Assembly (NCBI GenBank): GCA_016928865.1
Contig: JAFGJX010000025.1
Span: 1-35,983, forward strand
DNA length: 35,983 nt
Reading direction: 5' to 3'
Origin: Spirochaetota bacterium
GTDB lineage: Bacteria; Spirochaetota; UBA4802; UBA5550
Program-made: the position numbers and the translations under genes
In this document: piece after piece, positions 9,864 to 18,200 of the stretch
Numbering within the stretch: position 1 is the first letter of the stretch
Layout: the number at the start of each line of letters is the position of its first letter
The notes under the pieces: model-generated
Told to the model about the DNA's origin: nothing
Databases searched by the model: none
Seen by the model: the letters and a program-made list of their open reading frames with translations, nothing else

Positions 9864-11108
9864 ATGTCCGTTCAGCGATATATTGATCAGTATCTCGACG
9901 GCGTAAAAAAAGCCGAAAAAATAGAAAATCCTGTTGATATGATAACGGCAATGGCGCTTATCTTTAACAATAACTATACGAAGGATGACCCATTGAATGA
10001 AAAACGCGGATCCGGCTGTCTAACCGACGAAGAGATTGCCGCCTTTATCGAACAAAAAAACCGGTGGCAGGGCTATGACAGGGCCGTGCGGCATATGGCC
10101 GATTGCGATGCATGCAGGGAAAAAACGCTTGAAGTAGCATCTCTGCTTTCCACGGCTGAAACGCGCGCTCCTGCCAGTCTGGTTGAGAAGACTTTCACCA
10201 GGGCACTGGCACAGACTGGATCGTCTCGGATACAATCGTTTGCACGGCGTTTTCGGGCGCCGATCGCGATCGCGGCATCAGTGGCTCTGGCGATCGCCGC
10301 GTTACTCGCCACGGGCATTATCCCATCGAAAAGCAGGACATACGTCACCTTCTTCATGGGATCTGTTCACATAACAAGCAATGGCGAACCCGTACGGACG
10401 GCGATCAAATTATTGTTAAACGATGCAGACGCAATCACCACCGGGCCCCATTCTTTCGTGCTGCTCCAGATGGACGATTCAACCGTGCTTCGCATCGCTG
10501 AAAATTCATTGGTAACAATAAACTCACTGAAGAGTAAAGACTCCCGGGAGATCGGCCTTGGCCGGGGCAGGGTCCTGGCACGGGTGAAAAAGCTCGATAG
10601 CGGGGATATATTTCGGGTTGTATCTCCCGCAGCCGTTGCTACCGTGCTAGGCACGGAGTTCAGCGTATCGTCCAGGCCGGGAATATCGACAATCGCCGTG
10701 CGCAGGGGAGAGGTTAAAGTCACCACCCCGTCAGCCGCCGGGAAAGACATGATTCATTCAGGGGAAACGCTGATCATAACTGATAGTAAAAAGAAGACCG
10801 CGATAACCGACCGGGATGCGAATGAGTTGAAAAACATGTGCAAGATACCGATCATTGACGGTATTAAACGCCGGAGTCAGGAAGAGATTCGCGACATTAT
10901 GGCGTCTTCGCTGGGCGTTGAAGCCATGCCGGAGCGCACGCTGGCTGAATTGAAGGCGAAGTACGGTCATATCGACACGCTGATATTTTACAATAACAGG
11001 GTGATCACCGGCACGATTGTCTCGCGGGGTGTGAATTATACCGTAGTGACCCCGGGTGGCGTGATCGTAGTGCCCGCCAGGCAGATACGTAGCATAAAAG
11101 TGGAATAG
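9864..11108 (+). CDS. FecR-domain transmembrane anti-sigma/sensor protein with zinc-finger-like N-terminus
   Basis: A 414-residue protein starting 1 bp after the sigma gene, with GGAGGTGTG directly before the ATG, so translation is probably coupled. In order: a cytosolic anti-sigma-like segment with HMADCDAC (His77-x3-Cys81-x2-Cys84) and an upstream CLTDEEIAAFIEQ as in zf-HC2 domains; one transmembrane helix about 133-153; a periplasmic FecR domain about 160-285 (TTGPHSFVLLQMDDSTVLRIAENS, GRVLARVKK, FRVVSPAAVATVLGTEFSV, RRGEVKV). The last ~45 residues (DTLIFYNNRVITGTIVSRG ... IVVPARQIRSIKVE) form a small beta domain like those at the start of the next gene product. It probably holds the sigma factor at the membrane until an envelope signal arrives; the signal is unknown. 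Confidence 0.87.
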   Translation: MSVQRYIDQYLDGVKKAEKIENPVDMITAMALIFNNNYTKDDPLNEKRGSGCLTDEEIAAFIEQKNRWQGYDRAVRHMADCDACREKTLEVASLLSTAETRAPASLVEKTFTRALAQTGSSRIQSFARRFRAPIAIAASVALAIAALLATGIIPSKSRTYVTFFMGSVHITSNGEPVRTAIKLLLNDADAITTGPHSFVLLQMDDSTVLRIAENSLVTINSLKSKDSREIGLGRGRVLARVKKLDSGDIFRVVSPAAVATVLGTEFSVSSRPGISTIAVRRGEVKVTTPSAAGKDMIHSGETLIITDSKKKTAITDRDANELKNMCKIPIIDGIKRRSQEEIRDIMASSLGVEAMPERTLAELKAKYGHIDTLIFYNNRVITGTIVSRGVNYTVVTPGGVIVVPARQIRSIKVE

Positions 11109-11183
11109 ATATCGGCGCCGCATCCCGCGTTTGATCACGGTCGATGGCTGCGTTGTATATAAATCCTGTCCAGTATAATCACC

Positions 11184-12998
11184 ATGGAATATTTAACACG
11201 AATTAGTATCGTGACGGTCATCGCTGTATTGACGGGAATCGCCAGTGGTCCGCTATATGCCGATCACGTGTTTCTCAAGAGCGGCGCCATCATCGAGGGC
11301 AGTATCATCAACGAGAATACGTCGCTGATCACGGTGAAGACAAAAGAGGGGAAAATCGTCACTCATAACAAGCGCAACGTCATGCGCACCGTGTACACCC
11401 GGCTCTATATGGGAAAACTGCATGTGAACCTTCTCGATGGTACGATTCTGGAATGCTACATCGTGGATGAGGACCGCGATACCTACACGGTTCGCCTGGA
11501 TATTAACAGGCCTGAAGAATTTACCATCAAGCGTGTCGATGTTCTTTTTATGGTGCGAAAAAACCCCTCGGCACTGGCAGGCAACGTTTTTCAGAAATAC
11601 GCGGACCTGACATGGAAGAAGCCGTATAACCCGGTAAAATATTATAAAATATATCTCAAAACCGGAAATGGAACGTTCAAACAGGTGGGGGAAACCCGGT
11701 CCACACGCTATCAGCTCAAGGGCCTCAACTGCAACATGAAATACACGGTGGAAGTCACCGCCATAGACGGGAATAAATACGAATCGCTTCCCAGCAACGA
11801 GTTGACCATCACGACGAAAAAGGGCAGGCCGACGCCCCCACGGCATATTAAAATCGCGAAAATCACATCGGATAAAGACGGCGTCTACTCAGCGCTCCTC
11901 GAATGGGACAAGGCCAGGGATCCCTGTGGCGGCATTATTGATGATTTCCGCATCTACCTGAAGGTCATGGAGGAGAGTGCGGATAAAAACCGGCGGAAGG
12001 GTGCAGAACAGACGATACCGGAAACAAAAAGGATCCCGGCCGGGTACAGGCTGTTAGGCAATACCTCGGCGGACACATTTCAGATCACAGACCTCAGAGA
12101 TTCCACGTCATACGGCGTTCTGGTGACCTCCGTGGACAACACCGGGGATGAATCGAATCCGGGAAAGGGTATCATTTTTGACACCGGCAGTCGGCAACCT
12201 CTGTATCCGTTTCCGGTGTCATGCGCGAAAAGGATCTCGAGGGACGGAAAGAAATTGACCGCGTCGCTGTCCTGGGCAGAGGTTGCCGACCCGTTTCGGA
12301 GGATAGCGTCATACCGGATTTATCGCACGGGCGCGAAGGATCCTGAGCGGATTGGCGAAACCGAGAAAACCGTATATGAAATTCCCGGTCTGCCGTCGGA
12401 TAAAAAACATACGTTTATCGTGCGGGCAGTCGATGTCCGCGGTTTTGAGTCTGAAGACAGTTACGCGGCCTCAACCGGTCTTCTGCGTTATGTGGATATA
12501 TCAGCAACGGCAGGCTGCGTGATGCCGCTGCGCAATTTTGGCTCGCTCTATTCCCCCGGCTACGGCGTTTCATTGTCCGTTACGCTGAGAAACCTGTTTT
12601 ATTCCGGCATAGCCCTCGGCATTGAAAGCGGCTATGCGTATTTATCCGGTAAAACAAAAAAGTCAACATTCACCAGTATGGTTCCCGTCAAGGCGAATGT
12701 GATCTACCGGTGGCAGCCGGCGCGATGGTTCTCCATAGAACCGAAGATATCCCTCGGCGCGAGCTATAATAGCTCCGATGTCAGTTATTTCATGATCGGC
12801 TCCCTGGAGTATTCACTGTTTCATGAATATAGTAAAAAAAGCCAGGCAGAGTTCCTTTTTTCATGCGGGGCGTCTTTTAATCTTATAGTAAAAAAAATTA
12901 TTTTCTTGCGCTTGTATGCAGAATACGGTGGTATAGTCGAAAAGAGCACTGTAATGGATTTTTTCACGATCGGCGGCGGTATCGGGGGAAGTTTTTAA
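11184..12998 (+). CDS. Fibronectin type III repeat protein with C-terminal outer-membrane beta-barrel-like domain
   Basis: 604 residues with a signal peptide (TRISIVTVIAVLTGIASGPLYA). Residues about 28-115 hold two small beta units (VFLKSGAIIEGSIINENTSLITVKTKEGKIV; VNLLDGTILECYIVDEDRDTYTV). Three fibronectin III-like domains follow, about 130-440, each with the Y-x-I-Y ... Y-x-V-x-A-x-D pattern (YYKIYLKTGNGTF, KYTVEVTAIDGN; DFRIYLK, YGVLVTSVDNTGDES; SYRIYRTG, TFIVRAVDVRGFES). Residues about 440-604 alternate polar and hydrophobic residues and end in GGSF, as in outer-membrane beta-barrels. The 75-bp gap after the FecR gene suggests one operon. Probably a surface adhesin or scaffold; no ligand can be inferred. 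Fibronectin-domain boundaries are approximate. Confidence 0.82.
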   Translation: MEYLTRISIVTVIAVLTGIASGPLYADHVFLKSGAIIEGSIINENTSLITVKTKEGKIVTHNKRNVMRTVYTRLYMGKLHVNLLDGTILECYIVDEDRDTYTVRLDINRPEEFTIKRVDVLFMVRKNPSALAGNVFQKYADLTWKKPYNPVKYYKIYLKTGNGTFKQVGETRSTRYQLKGLNCNMKYTVEVTAIDGNKYESLPSNELTITTKKGRPTPPRHIKIAKITSDKDGVYSALLEWDKARDPCGGIIDDFRIYLKVMEESADKNRRKGAEQTIPETKRIPAGYRLLGNTSADTFQITDLRDSTSYGVLVTSVDNTGDESNPGKGIIFDTGSRQPLYPFPVSCAKRISRDGKKLTASLSWAEVADPFRRIASYRIYRTGAKDPERIGETEKTVYEIPGLPSDKKHTFIVRAVDVRGFESEDSYAASTGLLRYVDISATAGCVMPLRNFGSLYSPGYGVSLSVTLRNLFYSGIALGIESGYAYLSGKTKKSTFTSMVPVKANVIYRWQPARWFSIEPKISLGASYNSSDVSYFMIGSLEYSLFHEYSKKSQAEFLFSCGASFNLIVKKIIFLRLYAEYGGIVEKSTVMDFFTIGGGIGGSF

Positions 12999-13053
12999 CA
13001 TGCTGCCCCGATTGCCACAAATGGCGTAACCAATCGTAACCGGGGGGATCGTC

Positions 13054-14205
13054 ATGAAACATATCATTCATTTTGCTATGACGGCATTTCTCGCCATGGG
13101 CGCTTCCGGATGCCATGATTTGTATACAGATATTTCCAGCAATCAGGGATACCTGTTTCTGGATGAGCCGGTTCTGGATGATCTGTCTATTTCAGACACC
13201 AACAGAGAATATATAACACTTAAGCAGCCAATATTATTTAACACGGGCATTCCTTCAGCGTCTTCTCAAGCGTATATCGGTGTCGATGGATCAATATCAA
13301 TAAATGGATCAAGGGTATCCGGCGCAGTCCAGGGCCCTGTTGATGTGACACGGCAGGGATGCACATTCAGCAATTTAAATCCTGAAACCACCTATCGTAT
13401 TTTTGTCGTGGCGAAGAACATTTCCGGTTATTCGGTAAAGGATGCTACTCAACAGACAATCCCCGCGGATGCATATTACATTGACAGTCCCGTCTATTAC
13501 AGCCAGTGTGAGAATGAAAATGATTTTTTTGAGCCAATGATTGGGTCTGAATTCGACCCGTGTATAGTAAAAACAAGAAAAGGATCTGCGGCGGGGTGGA
13601 CGTATATACCGGCCCCATTCAATTATGGATTGCAGGTGTATAACAGAAATAAGACCGATGGATGCTATGCCCGCGCGTGGGTCTATCCTTTCAACAATAT
13701 CGCTATCACGAACAAGCCTGATCTGTCGAGGGGGACCTGCGCGTTTTGGGCGAGCGCTAACGGGGAATGGAGCCATGAAGGAGACGATGATACCGATGTT
13801 TACGGCGAAGTCTTTTTTTATCTGGCTGACCGTACCTATTTTCGCATCCATGCGTCATCGGACGGACACGTATGTTCGGTCAACTTTTATGTAAAAGGCG
13901 CTCCGATATTCGGTGGGACCACCGTTCCTAAAAAGCAGTTCATATCCGTTATCGTCCAGTGGGACCTTGTCGAAGGATTCACTGATGGCACAAATTTCAG
14001 ATTTTATTGCAACGGCACTCTGCATCCCTGGAGTTCATCACTGGTGCCGGATGACATTAATAATTTTGTGCAATATTTTTATTTGCAATCGCGCACCAAT
14101 AATGGCGGCGAAGAAAGGCCGGATCGTGCCGGATATGGCAGTATTGATAATATCATATTGTGGAACAAGATTGTCGCGTCATCGGATATACTTTTGTTAG
14201 AATAA
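13054..14205 (+). CDS. Lipoprotein with fibronectin-like and LamG-like domains
   Basis: 383 residues with a lipoprotein signal (MKHIIHFAMTAFLAMGASGC, acylated Cys20). Residues about 30-145 look like an Ig/fibronectin-type domain (TYRIFVVAKNISGYSVKDA). Residues about 141-383 form a concanavalin/LamG-like sandwich (YYIDSPVYYSQCEN, GLQVYNRNKTDGCYARAWVYPF, GTCAFWASANGEWSHEG, FRFYCNG, YGSIDNIILWNKIV), a fold that usually binds carbohydrate or surface ligands. The same module, highly similar even in DNA, ends the protein encoded at 15789-18155. It starts 55 bp after the fibronectin/barrel gene, so is probably in the same operon. CGGGGGG lies about 7 nt before the ATG. Probably anchored in a membrane facing the periplasm or the exterior. 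Confidence 0.83.
   Translation: MKHIIHFAMTAFLAMGASGCHDLYTDISSNQGYLFLDEPVLDDLSISDTNREYITLKQPILFNTGIPSASSQAYIGVDGSISINGSRVSGAVQGPVDVTRQGCTFSNLNPETTYRIFVVAKNISGYSVKDATQQTIPADAYYIDSPVYYSQCENENDFFEPMIGSEFDPCIVKTRKGSAAGWTYIPAPFNYGLQVYNRNKTDGCYARAWVYPFNNIAITNKPDLSRGTCAFWASANGEWSHEGDDDTDVYGEVFFYLADRTYFRIHASSDGHVCSVNFYVKGAPIFGGTTVPKKQFISVIVQWDLVEGFTDGTNFRFYCNGTLHPWSSSLVPDDINNFVQYFYLQSRTNNGGEERPDRAGYGSIDNIILWNKIVASSDILLLE
13726..13812 (+). repeat. Copy A of the conserved core of the LamG-like module
   Basis: Twenty-nine codons (S-R-G-T-C-A-F-W-A-S-A-N-G ... V-Y-G-E-V) encode exactly the same residues as 17655-17741. Six of 87 bases differ, all at synonymous third positions. This is the best-conserved part of a duplicated module spanning roughly 13474-14202. 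Confidence 0.85.
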
Positions 14206-14419
14206 CAATATTTTTATAAAGCCGGCGTGAAAGCCCCTCCGCCAGCTTCATGTGCTCAATTTAGCCTCAGTGGCCGCACTCCGATACCTGCATTAATGTA
14301 TCCCTGATGATTAAAAAAACAGGAATAACCGGATTTGCAAAATCTTGATTCCCGGCGGTATCATTAATGATACATCCCGGGATTTGGTAGTTTTATGCCT
14401 GCCTGAAAAATTTTCCAAA
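14206..14419. other. Intergenic region with two related palindromes
   Basis: No gene is seen between the LamG lipoprotein and the PKD lipoprotein. GTATCATTAATGATAC (14358-14373) is a perfect 16-bp palindrome flanked by CCCGG and CCGGG, making a larger hairpin. A related sequence (GATACCTGCATTAATGTATC) begins near 14283. Neither has a T-run. The putative ECF promoter follows at 14420. Confidence 0.5.
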
Positions 14420-14452
14420 TTTTTTTAAAAAATTCCCTTGTCACCGTCTAAT
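14420..14452 (+). promoter_or_regulatory. Putative ECF-sigma promoter of the PKD lipoprotein/NlpC-LamG pair
   Basis: T7, A6, twelve bases (ttcccttgtcac), then CGTCTAAT: the same arrangement and spacer as upstream of the sigma-factor gene (9016-9048). The following ATG (14595) is 142 bases further on, a leader length similar to that in front of the sigma gene. The inference is that the local sigma factor drives both transcription units. Confidence 0.4.
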
Positions 14453-14594
14453 ACACCACAAGCGGCAACCTGATCGGCCTTCCGGGCTTTCAGAGTATGG
14501 CGCTTGGATGTATATGCGATCCTGATGAACAGGCCGCACAGGCCGGTATGTCGTGATCGTAGCCGGAACAATAATATTATTTTGGAGGGAGATT

Positions 14595-15788
14595 ATGATT
14601 TTTTGCAGAAGTAAAACCGCACGCTTATGTCTGGAGGACTGGAAAAAAACCGTCCTTCTCGTCATTGCGGCAGCCTCTGTTATGTTCTACGGGTGTGGCA
14701 ATGAAAAAAACGATTCCAAACTCGGCAGGCTGATGGCCATCAGCGCCGTAAATGTGGAAAAAAGATCGGTATGTATGAATGAGGACGTGGAAATTTCCGT
14801 TAAAGCCGAAACCGGCAACGGACCTGATTCAAATCTGAAGTATTATGTGGGCGACCAGGCCGGTAACCCGGTTGTTTTGCGTTTTGACACGCCCGGTGAA
14901 AAAAAAGTCCCGGTAATTGTCAAGGACATGGTCTACAAAACCACTTCCCATACCACGTTTGAGGTGACGGTGAAGGAATGCGAATGTTCTTCACTCACAA
15001 TCACGGCGACCCCGGTCAACAACAGCGCCGATATTATCCACTTTACCGTTGAGGGCGCCGAGGACATGGGCGATGATCTTTCGTATAAATGGGATTTCGG
15101 TGATGGGACCAGGGAAAAAACATTGGCTCCGGCAGTCACGCATGATTATCGAGGCCGCAATTTAAAAAGGTTTGAGTCGTCATTCGTGGTGAAGGTAACA
15201 GCGTCGCAATTGCTTTCGCGGCGCAGCGGCAGGATGACCGTGTCGCTTAATAATGTAAACTACATATCTGCGTTAATGGGCAATCCCAGCATCCCGGTCC
15301 GGTACAACAGGTTCCCCGAGGTTCATGAGGACTCGTATACCCTGCAGGTTGCCATGAATAATATATATGAATACCCGGTGGAATTTAATGAGGCGGAACT
15401 GGTGATCACACCGAACGATAGATCACTGCCTTCACAGACACTTGTTGTCACCGCTGAAGAGATTCTTGACGATACCATGCTTCCGGCGGATACGGAAGTG
15501 ACGCGCACCCTGCGCCTGGCCAAATCTCTGGTTTCGCAGACCTCCTGCACGATAACCGCTGTTTTTACCGGCACATGGGAAAATGATTCCACAATTCGGG
15601 CCAAGGTCAGGATCAGCATTACCCCGCAGAATGAAGAGCTGGCCGGAAGCGTTTCCGGGACCGGGCCGTACAGCACGGTAAAAAACCAGCTCCTCATAGA
15701 CAGGCTTAACAGGGCCTCTGAAATCATTAAAGGACGGCCCATTACGCCGGACGATATTCTTCAACTTGAAAAGGAGGGTAAAATTTAA
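14595..15788 (+). CDS. PKD-domain lipoprotein
   Basis: 397 residues. The start at 14595 is chosen because GGAGGGAG precedes it closely and it leads into a lipoprotein signal (KKTVLLVIAAASVMFYGC, acylated Cys34); an in-frame ATG 14 codons upstream has no such site. A PKD domain is visible at about residues 145-205 (LSYKWDFGDGTREK ... VTHDYRGRN ... FVVKVTA). The flanking segments (about 40-140 and 215-340) have Ig-like beta character. The C-terminal 50 residues include the helical end RASEIIKGRPITPDDILQLEKEGK. PKD domains are extracellular spacers or protein/glycan-binding modules. The stop codon abuts the ATG of the next gene (TAAATG), so the two are almost certainly translated together and may form one envelope complex. 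Confidence 0.85.
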   Translation: MIFCRSKTARLCLEDWKKTVLLVIAAASVMFYGCGNEKNDSKLGRLMAISAVNVEKRSVCMNEDVEISVKAETGNGPDSNLKYYVGDQAGNPVVLRFDTPGEKKVPVIVKDMVYKTTSHTTFEVTVKECECSSLTITATPVNNSADIIHFTVEGAEDMGDDLSYKWDFGDGTREKTLAPAVTHDYRGRNLKRFESSFVVKVTASQLLSRRSGRMTVSLNNVNYISALMGNPSIPVRYNRFPEVHEDSYTLQVAMNNIYEYPVEFNEAELVITPNDRSLPSQTLVVTAEEILDDTMLPADTEVTRTLRLAKSLVSQTSCTITAVFTGTWENDSTIRAKVRISITPQNEELAGSVSGTGPYSTVKNQLLIDRLNRASEIIKGRPITPDDILQLEKEGKI

Positions 15789-18155
15789 ATGAAAACAAAA
15801 TTATTATTATGCGTGATATGCGCGCTATTGGTGTTCGGCCGTTCAGCCATCGGGGCTGACTGGGTTTATGTTCCCATAGAATCGGAACTTCAAAAAGGGG
15901 ATATCATACTGACCAAATCCAACGGGTATATCGCGCCAATAATTGAAGGGCTTGGCGAATACTGGAACCACGTGGTCATGGTTACCGATCCCACCCCCGG
16001 GAACATAACCATGCGCGACTGCTATGTAACCGATGATGAAATTAATGATACAGAGGAAAGGAGAGACCACAGGATCAGAGTTACTGTAGACTGGGGCAGT
16101 TTGGGTGAGACGCTTATTCATGCCTATCACACAGACCTGCCGGTAGGCCTTAATTCCGTAAAACTCAGCAACCTTAAACCGGGTATGCAAACGCTGACGG
16201 GTGACGAACTGATTAAAAAGAGCAAAAAAACAGACAGAAATTTTGCGCGTCTTACCACAAGAACCGAAGCCAATAAAGAGATTCTCGCTAACATCGCTGA
16301 AGAGATGAAGAAGCTTGACGGGTATTACATTCTCCACGCGTACGTAAAAATGTTGAATTACGAACCGGTTTCCGTGCTTAATCCTGATGCTGTGGCTAAC
16401 GTCATAGGAACAGGCTCGCACTGCTCGGGCGCTGTCTGGTGGGCAGCCCATAATGCCGGTATTGATCTGAACATCGGCGTTGATGATGACACGGAGCTCA
16501 TCAGCATGCTGGCGGAAGCTATGTTTACCAATCTGGCGGCTTTAATCAAAAAAAAGATTGAAGACGAGGTTGATGAAAAAGCTGACGAAAAGCTGGATGA
16601 ATCACCCGCTCTGGGCTGGGCCATCCGCCAGGTCAGAGATAAAGCAAAAAGGCATCTTATACACAATGAGAAGATGCATGAGAAAATGGCGAACCAGGTG
16701 ATCAATACGTTTCTATTTAATAAATCCGAAGATCAGACCGATTACTGGAGAGTCCATGTCAGCGAAGTCGTCCGGGAGGCAATGAGCCCCGATCAGCTTC
16801 TGATGGTCGGCATACCCAATCCGGACGGCAACTTTACAGGCATCCAGACATATTCTCCCTATGACGCCATCGAGGACTATACCGATTATTCTAAATTAAC
16901 GGACGCAAACGGCGAGCCCGTGTCCGGGTACTATATGAAATACACCAGAGGAGATGAAAGCGACGAGGTGCCCGTGGACCCGCGTACCGGCGAGCCTCCC
17001 CAGATGGTCCTGTACAGCCAGATGAAAGATATTCTCTTCAAGGACAACCCGGCCTGCGATGAAATTTCATTCGCCGAGGATTTTGAGATTATACCAATTC
17101 CGGAGGAATACGGCGGAAGGCTTTCGCGCACCTTACGGTTTTACATCACGAACCAGACCCCCTATACCCCGCTTCAGCTGCTGGGGACCGCGCCTGTTTC
17201 GGTATTCGGCGATGATGAAATCAGCGTGGCATGCCAGCCTGCCGGTATCGTGAATCCCTATGAGCGCTCGACCTTTGACGTGAACTTTTCTTTCGATCCC
17301 GCATATCCGGGCGACTATCTGGCGATGGTGTCGATCCCCAACAACGATCCTGCCCGGAGTGATTACCATATGTCCCTGAAGTTGCGGGGAGTGAATAAAT
17401 CATATTTTACCGATATCCCCATTTACTATAATCAATGCGACGACAGCGATGATTTCTCCAATCCGCTGATTGGCGCGCAATTCGGGTCGCTGATGACCGA
17501 ACGGAACAGGGGAGATGCCGCAGGATTGCGGTATATAGCGGCCAGATTCGGTACTGGATTGCAGGTGTGGAACAGAAACAAGACCGACGAGTGCTATCAG
17601 TGGGCAAGGATTCATCCCTTCAGCGACACCTTCACCGAGGACAAGCCCGACCTTTCAAGGGGAACCTGCGCTTTTTGGGCGAGCGCCAATGGGGAATGGA
17701 GCCATGAAGGAGATGATGATACCGATGTTTACGGCGAAGTCAATTTTTATCTGACGGACACCACATACTTCCGCATGCATGCCTCTTCAGGCGGGCATGT
17801 GGCTTCAGTCCAGTTTTATGTACAGGGCCGTCCCATTGTCGGTACAATGAATATTCCTAAAAAGGAATTTGCATCAATTATTGTCCAGTGGGACCTCCTT
17901 GAAGGATTCCCGGATGGCACGAATATGCGTTTTTACTGCAATGGGAATCTGTATGGCAGTCGCGCGACAGTATCTCCCGCCGACATTAATAATTTTATGC
18001 AAAATTTTTATTTAATTTCGCGTACCAATAATGGCGGTGATGAAAGGCCGGATCATGACGGATACGGCTGTATTGATAATATCATATTCTGGAACAAGAT
18101 TGTCAATCCGGCATCCATACTGTCTATCAACGGGCCAAAACGGACTATTGAATGA
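15789..18155 (+). CDS. Exported circularly permuted NlpC/P60 (YiiX-like) protein fused to a LamG-like module
   Basis: 788 residues with a signal peptide (KLLLCVICALLVFGRSAIGA). Residues about 28-235 match the circularly permuted papain-fold family (YiiX/PF05708-like): QKGDIILTK, catalytic-type His61 in WNHVVMV, and Cys212 in GSHCSGAVWWAAHNAG. His before Cys is the hallmark of the permutation. A charged helical segment follows (KKKIEDEVDEKADEKLDE), then an ASH/choice-of-anchor-D-like beta domain about 425-535 (LRFYITNQTPYTPLQLLG ... YLAMVSIPNNDPARSDYHMSLKLRG), then the LamG-like module about 538-780 shared with the lipoprotein at 13054. The domain could cleave or transfer amide or ester bonds in envelope polymers; the substrate is unknown. 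GGAGGG precedes the start, which abuts the PKD gene. A strong terminator follows. Confidence 0.85.
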   Translation: MKTKLLLCVICALLVFGRSAIGADWVYVPIESELQKGDIILTKSNGYIAPIIEGLGEYWNHVVMVTDPTPGNITMRDCYVTDDEINDTEERRDHRIRVTVDWGSLGETLIHAYHTDLPVGLNSVKLSNLKPGMQTLTGDELIKKSKKTDRNFARLTTRTEANKEILANIAEEMKKLDGYYILHAYVKMLNYEPVSVLNPDAVANVIGTGSHCSGAVWWAAHNAGIDLNIGVDDDTELISMLAEAMFTNLAALIKKKIEDEVDEKADEKLDESPALGWAIRQVRDKAKRHLIHNEKMHEKMANQVINTFLFNKSEDQTDYWRVHVSEVVREAMSPDQLLMVGIPNPDGNFTGIQTYSPYDAIEDYTDYSKLTDANGEPVSGYYMKYTRGDESDEVPVDPRTGEPPQMVLYSQMKDILFKDNPACDEISFAEDFEIIPIPEEYGGRLSRTLRFYITNQTPYTPLQLLGTAPVSVFGDDEISVACQPAGIVNPYERSTFDVNFSFDPAYPGDYLAMVSIPNNDPARSDYHMSLKLRGVNKSYFTDIPIYYNQCDDSDDFSNPLIGAQFGSLMTERNRGDAAGLRYIAARFGTGLQVWNRNKTDECYQWARIHPFSDTFTEDKPDLSRGTCAFWASANGEWSHEGDDDTDVYGEVNFYLTDTTYFRMHASSGGHVASVQFYVQGRPIVGTMNIPKKEFASIIVQWDLLEGFPDGTNMRFYCNGNLYGSRATVSPADINNFMQNFYLISRTNNGGDERPDHDGYGCIDNIIFWNKIVNPASILSINGPKRTIE
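17655..17741 (+). repeat. Copy B of the conserved core of the LamG-like module
   Basis: This segment encodes the same 29 residues as 13726-13812, with six synonymous third-position differences. The wider duplicated module spans about 17403-18131. Confidence 0.85.
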
Positions 18156-18170
18156 CAGAATTTTCTGCGT

Positions 18171-18200
18171 GGGCGGAGGCAACACTCCGCCCAGTTTTTT
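18171..18200 (+). terminator. Rho-independent terminator after the NlpC/LamG gene
   Basis: GGGCGGAG, loop gcaaca, CTCCGCCC, then ag and six T. A perfect 8-bp GC-rich stem with T-tail lies 16 bp beyond the stop codon. It closes the surface-protein transcription unit. Confidence 0.88.
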
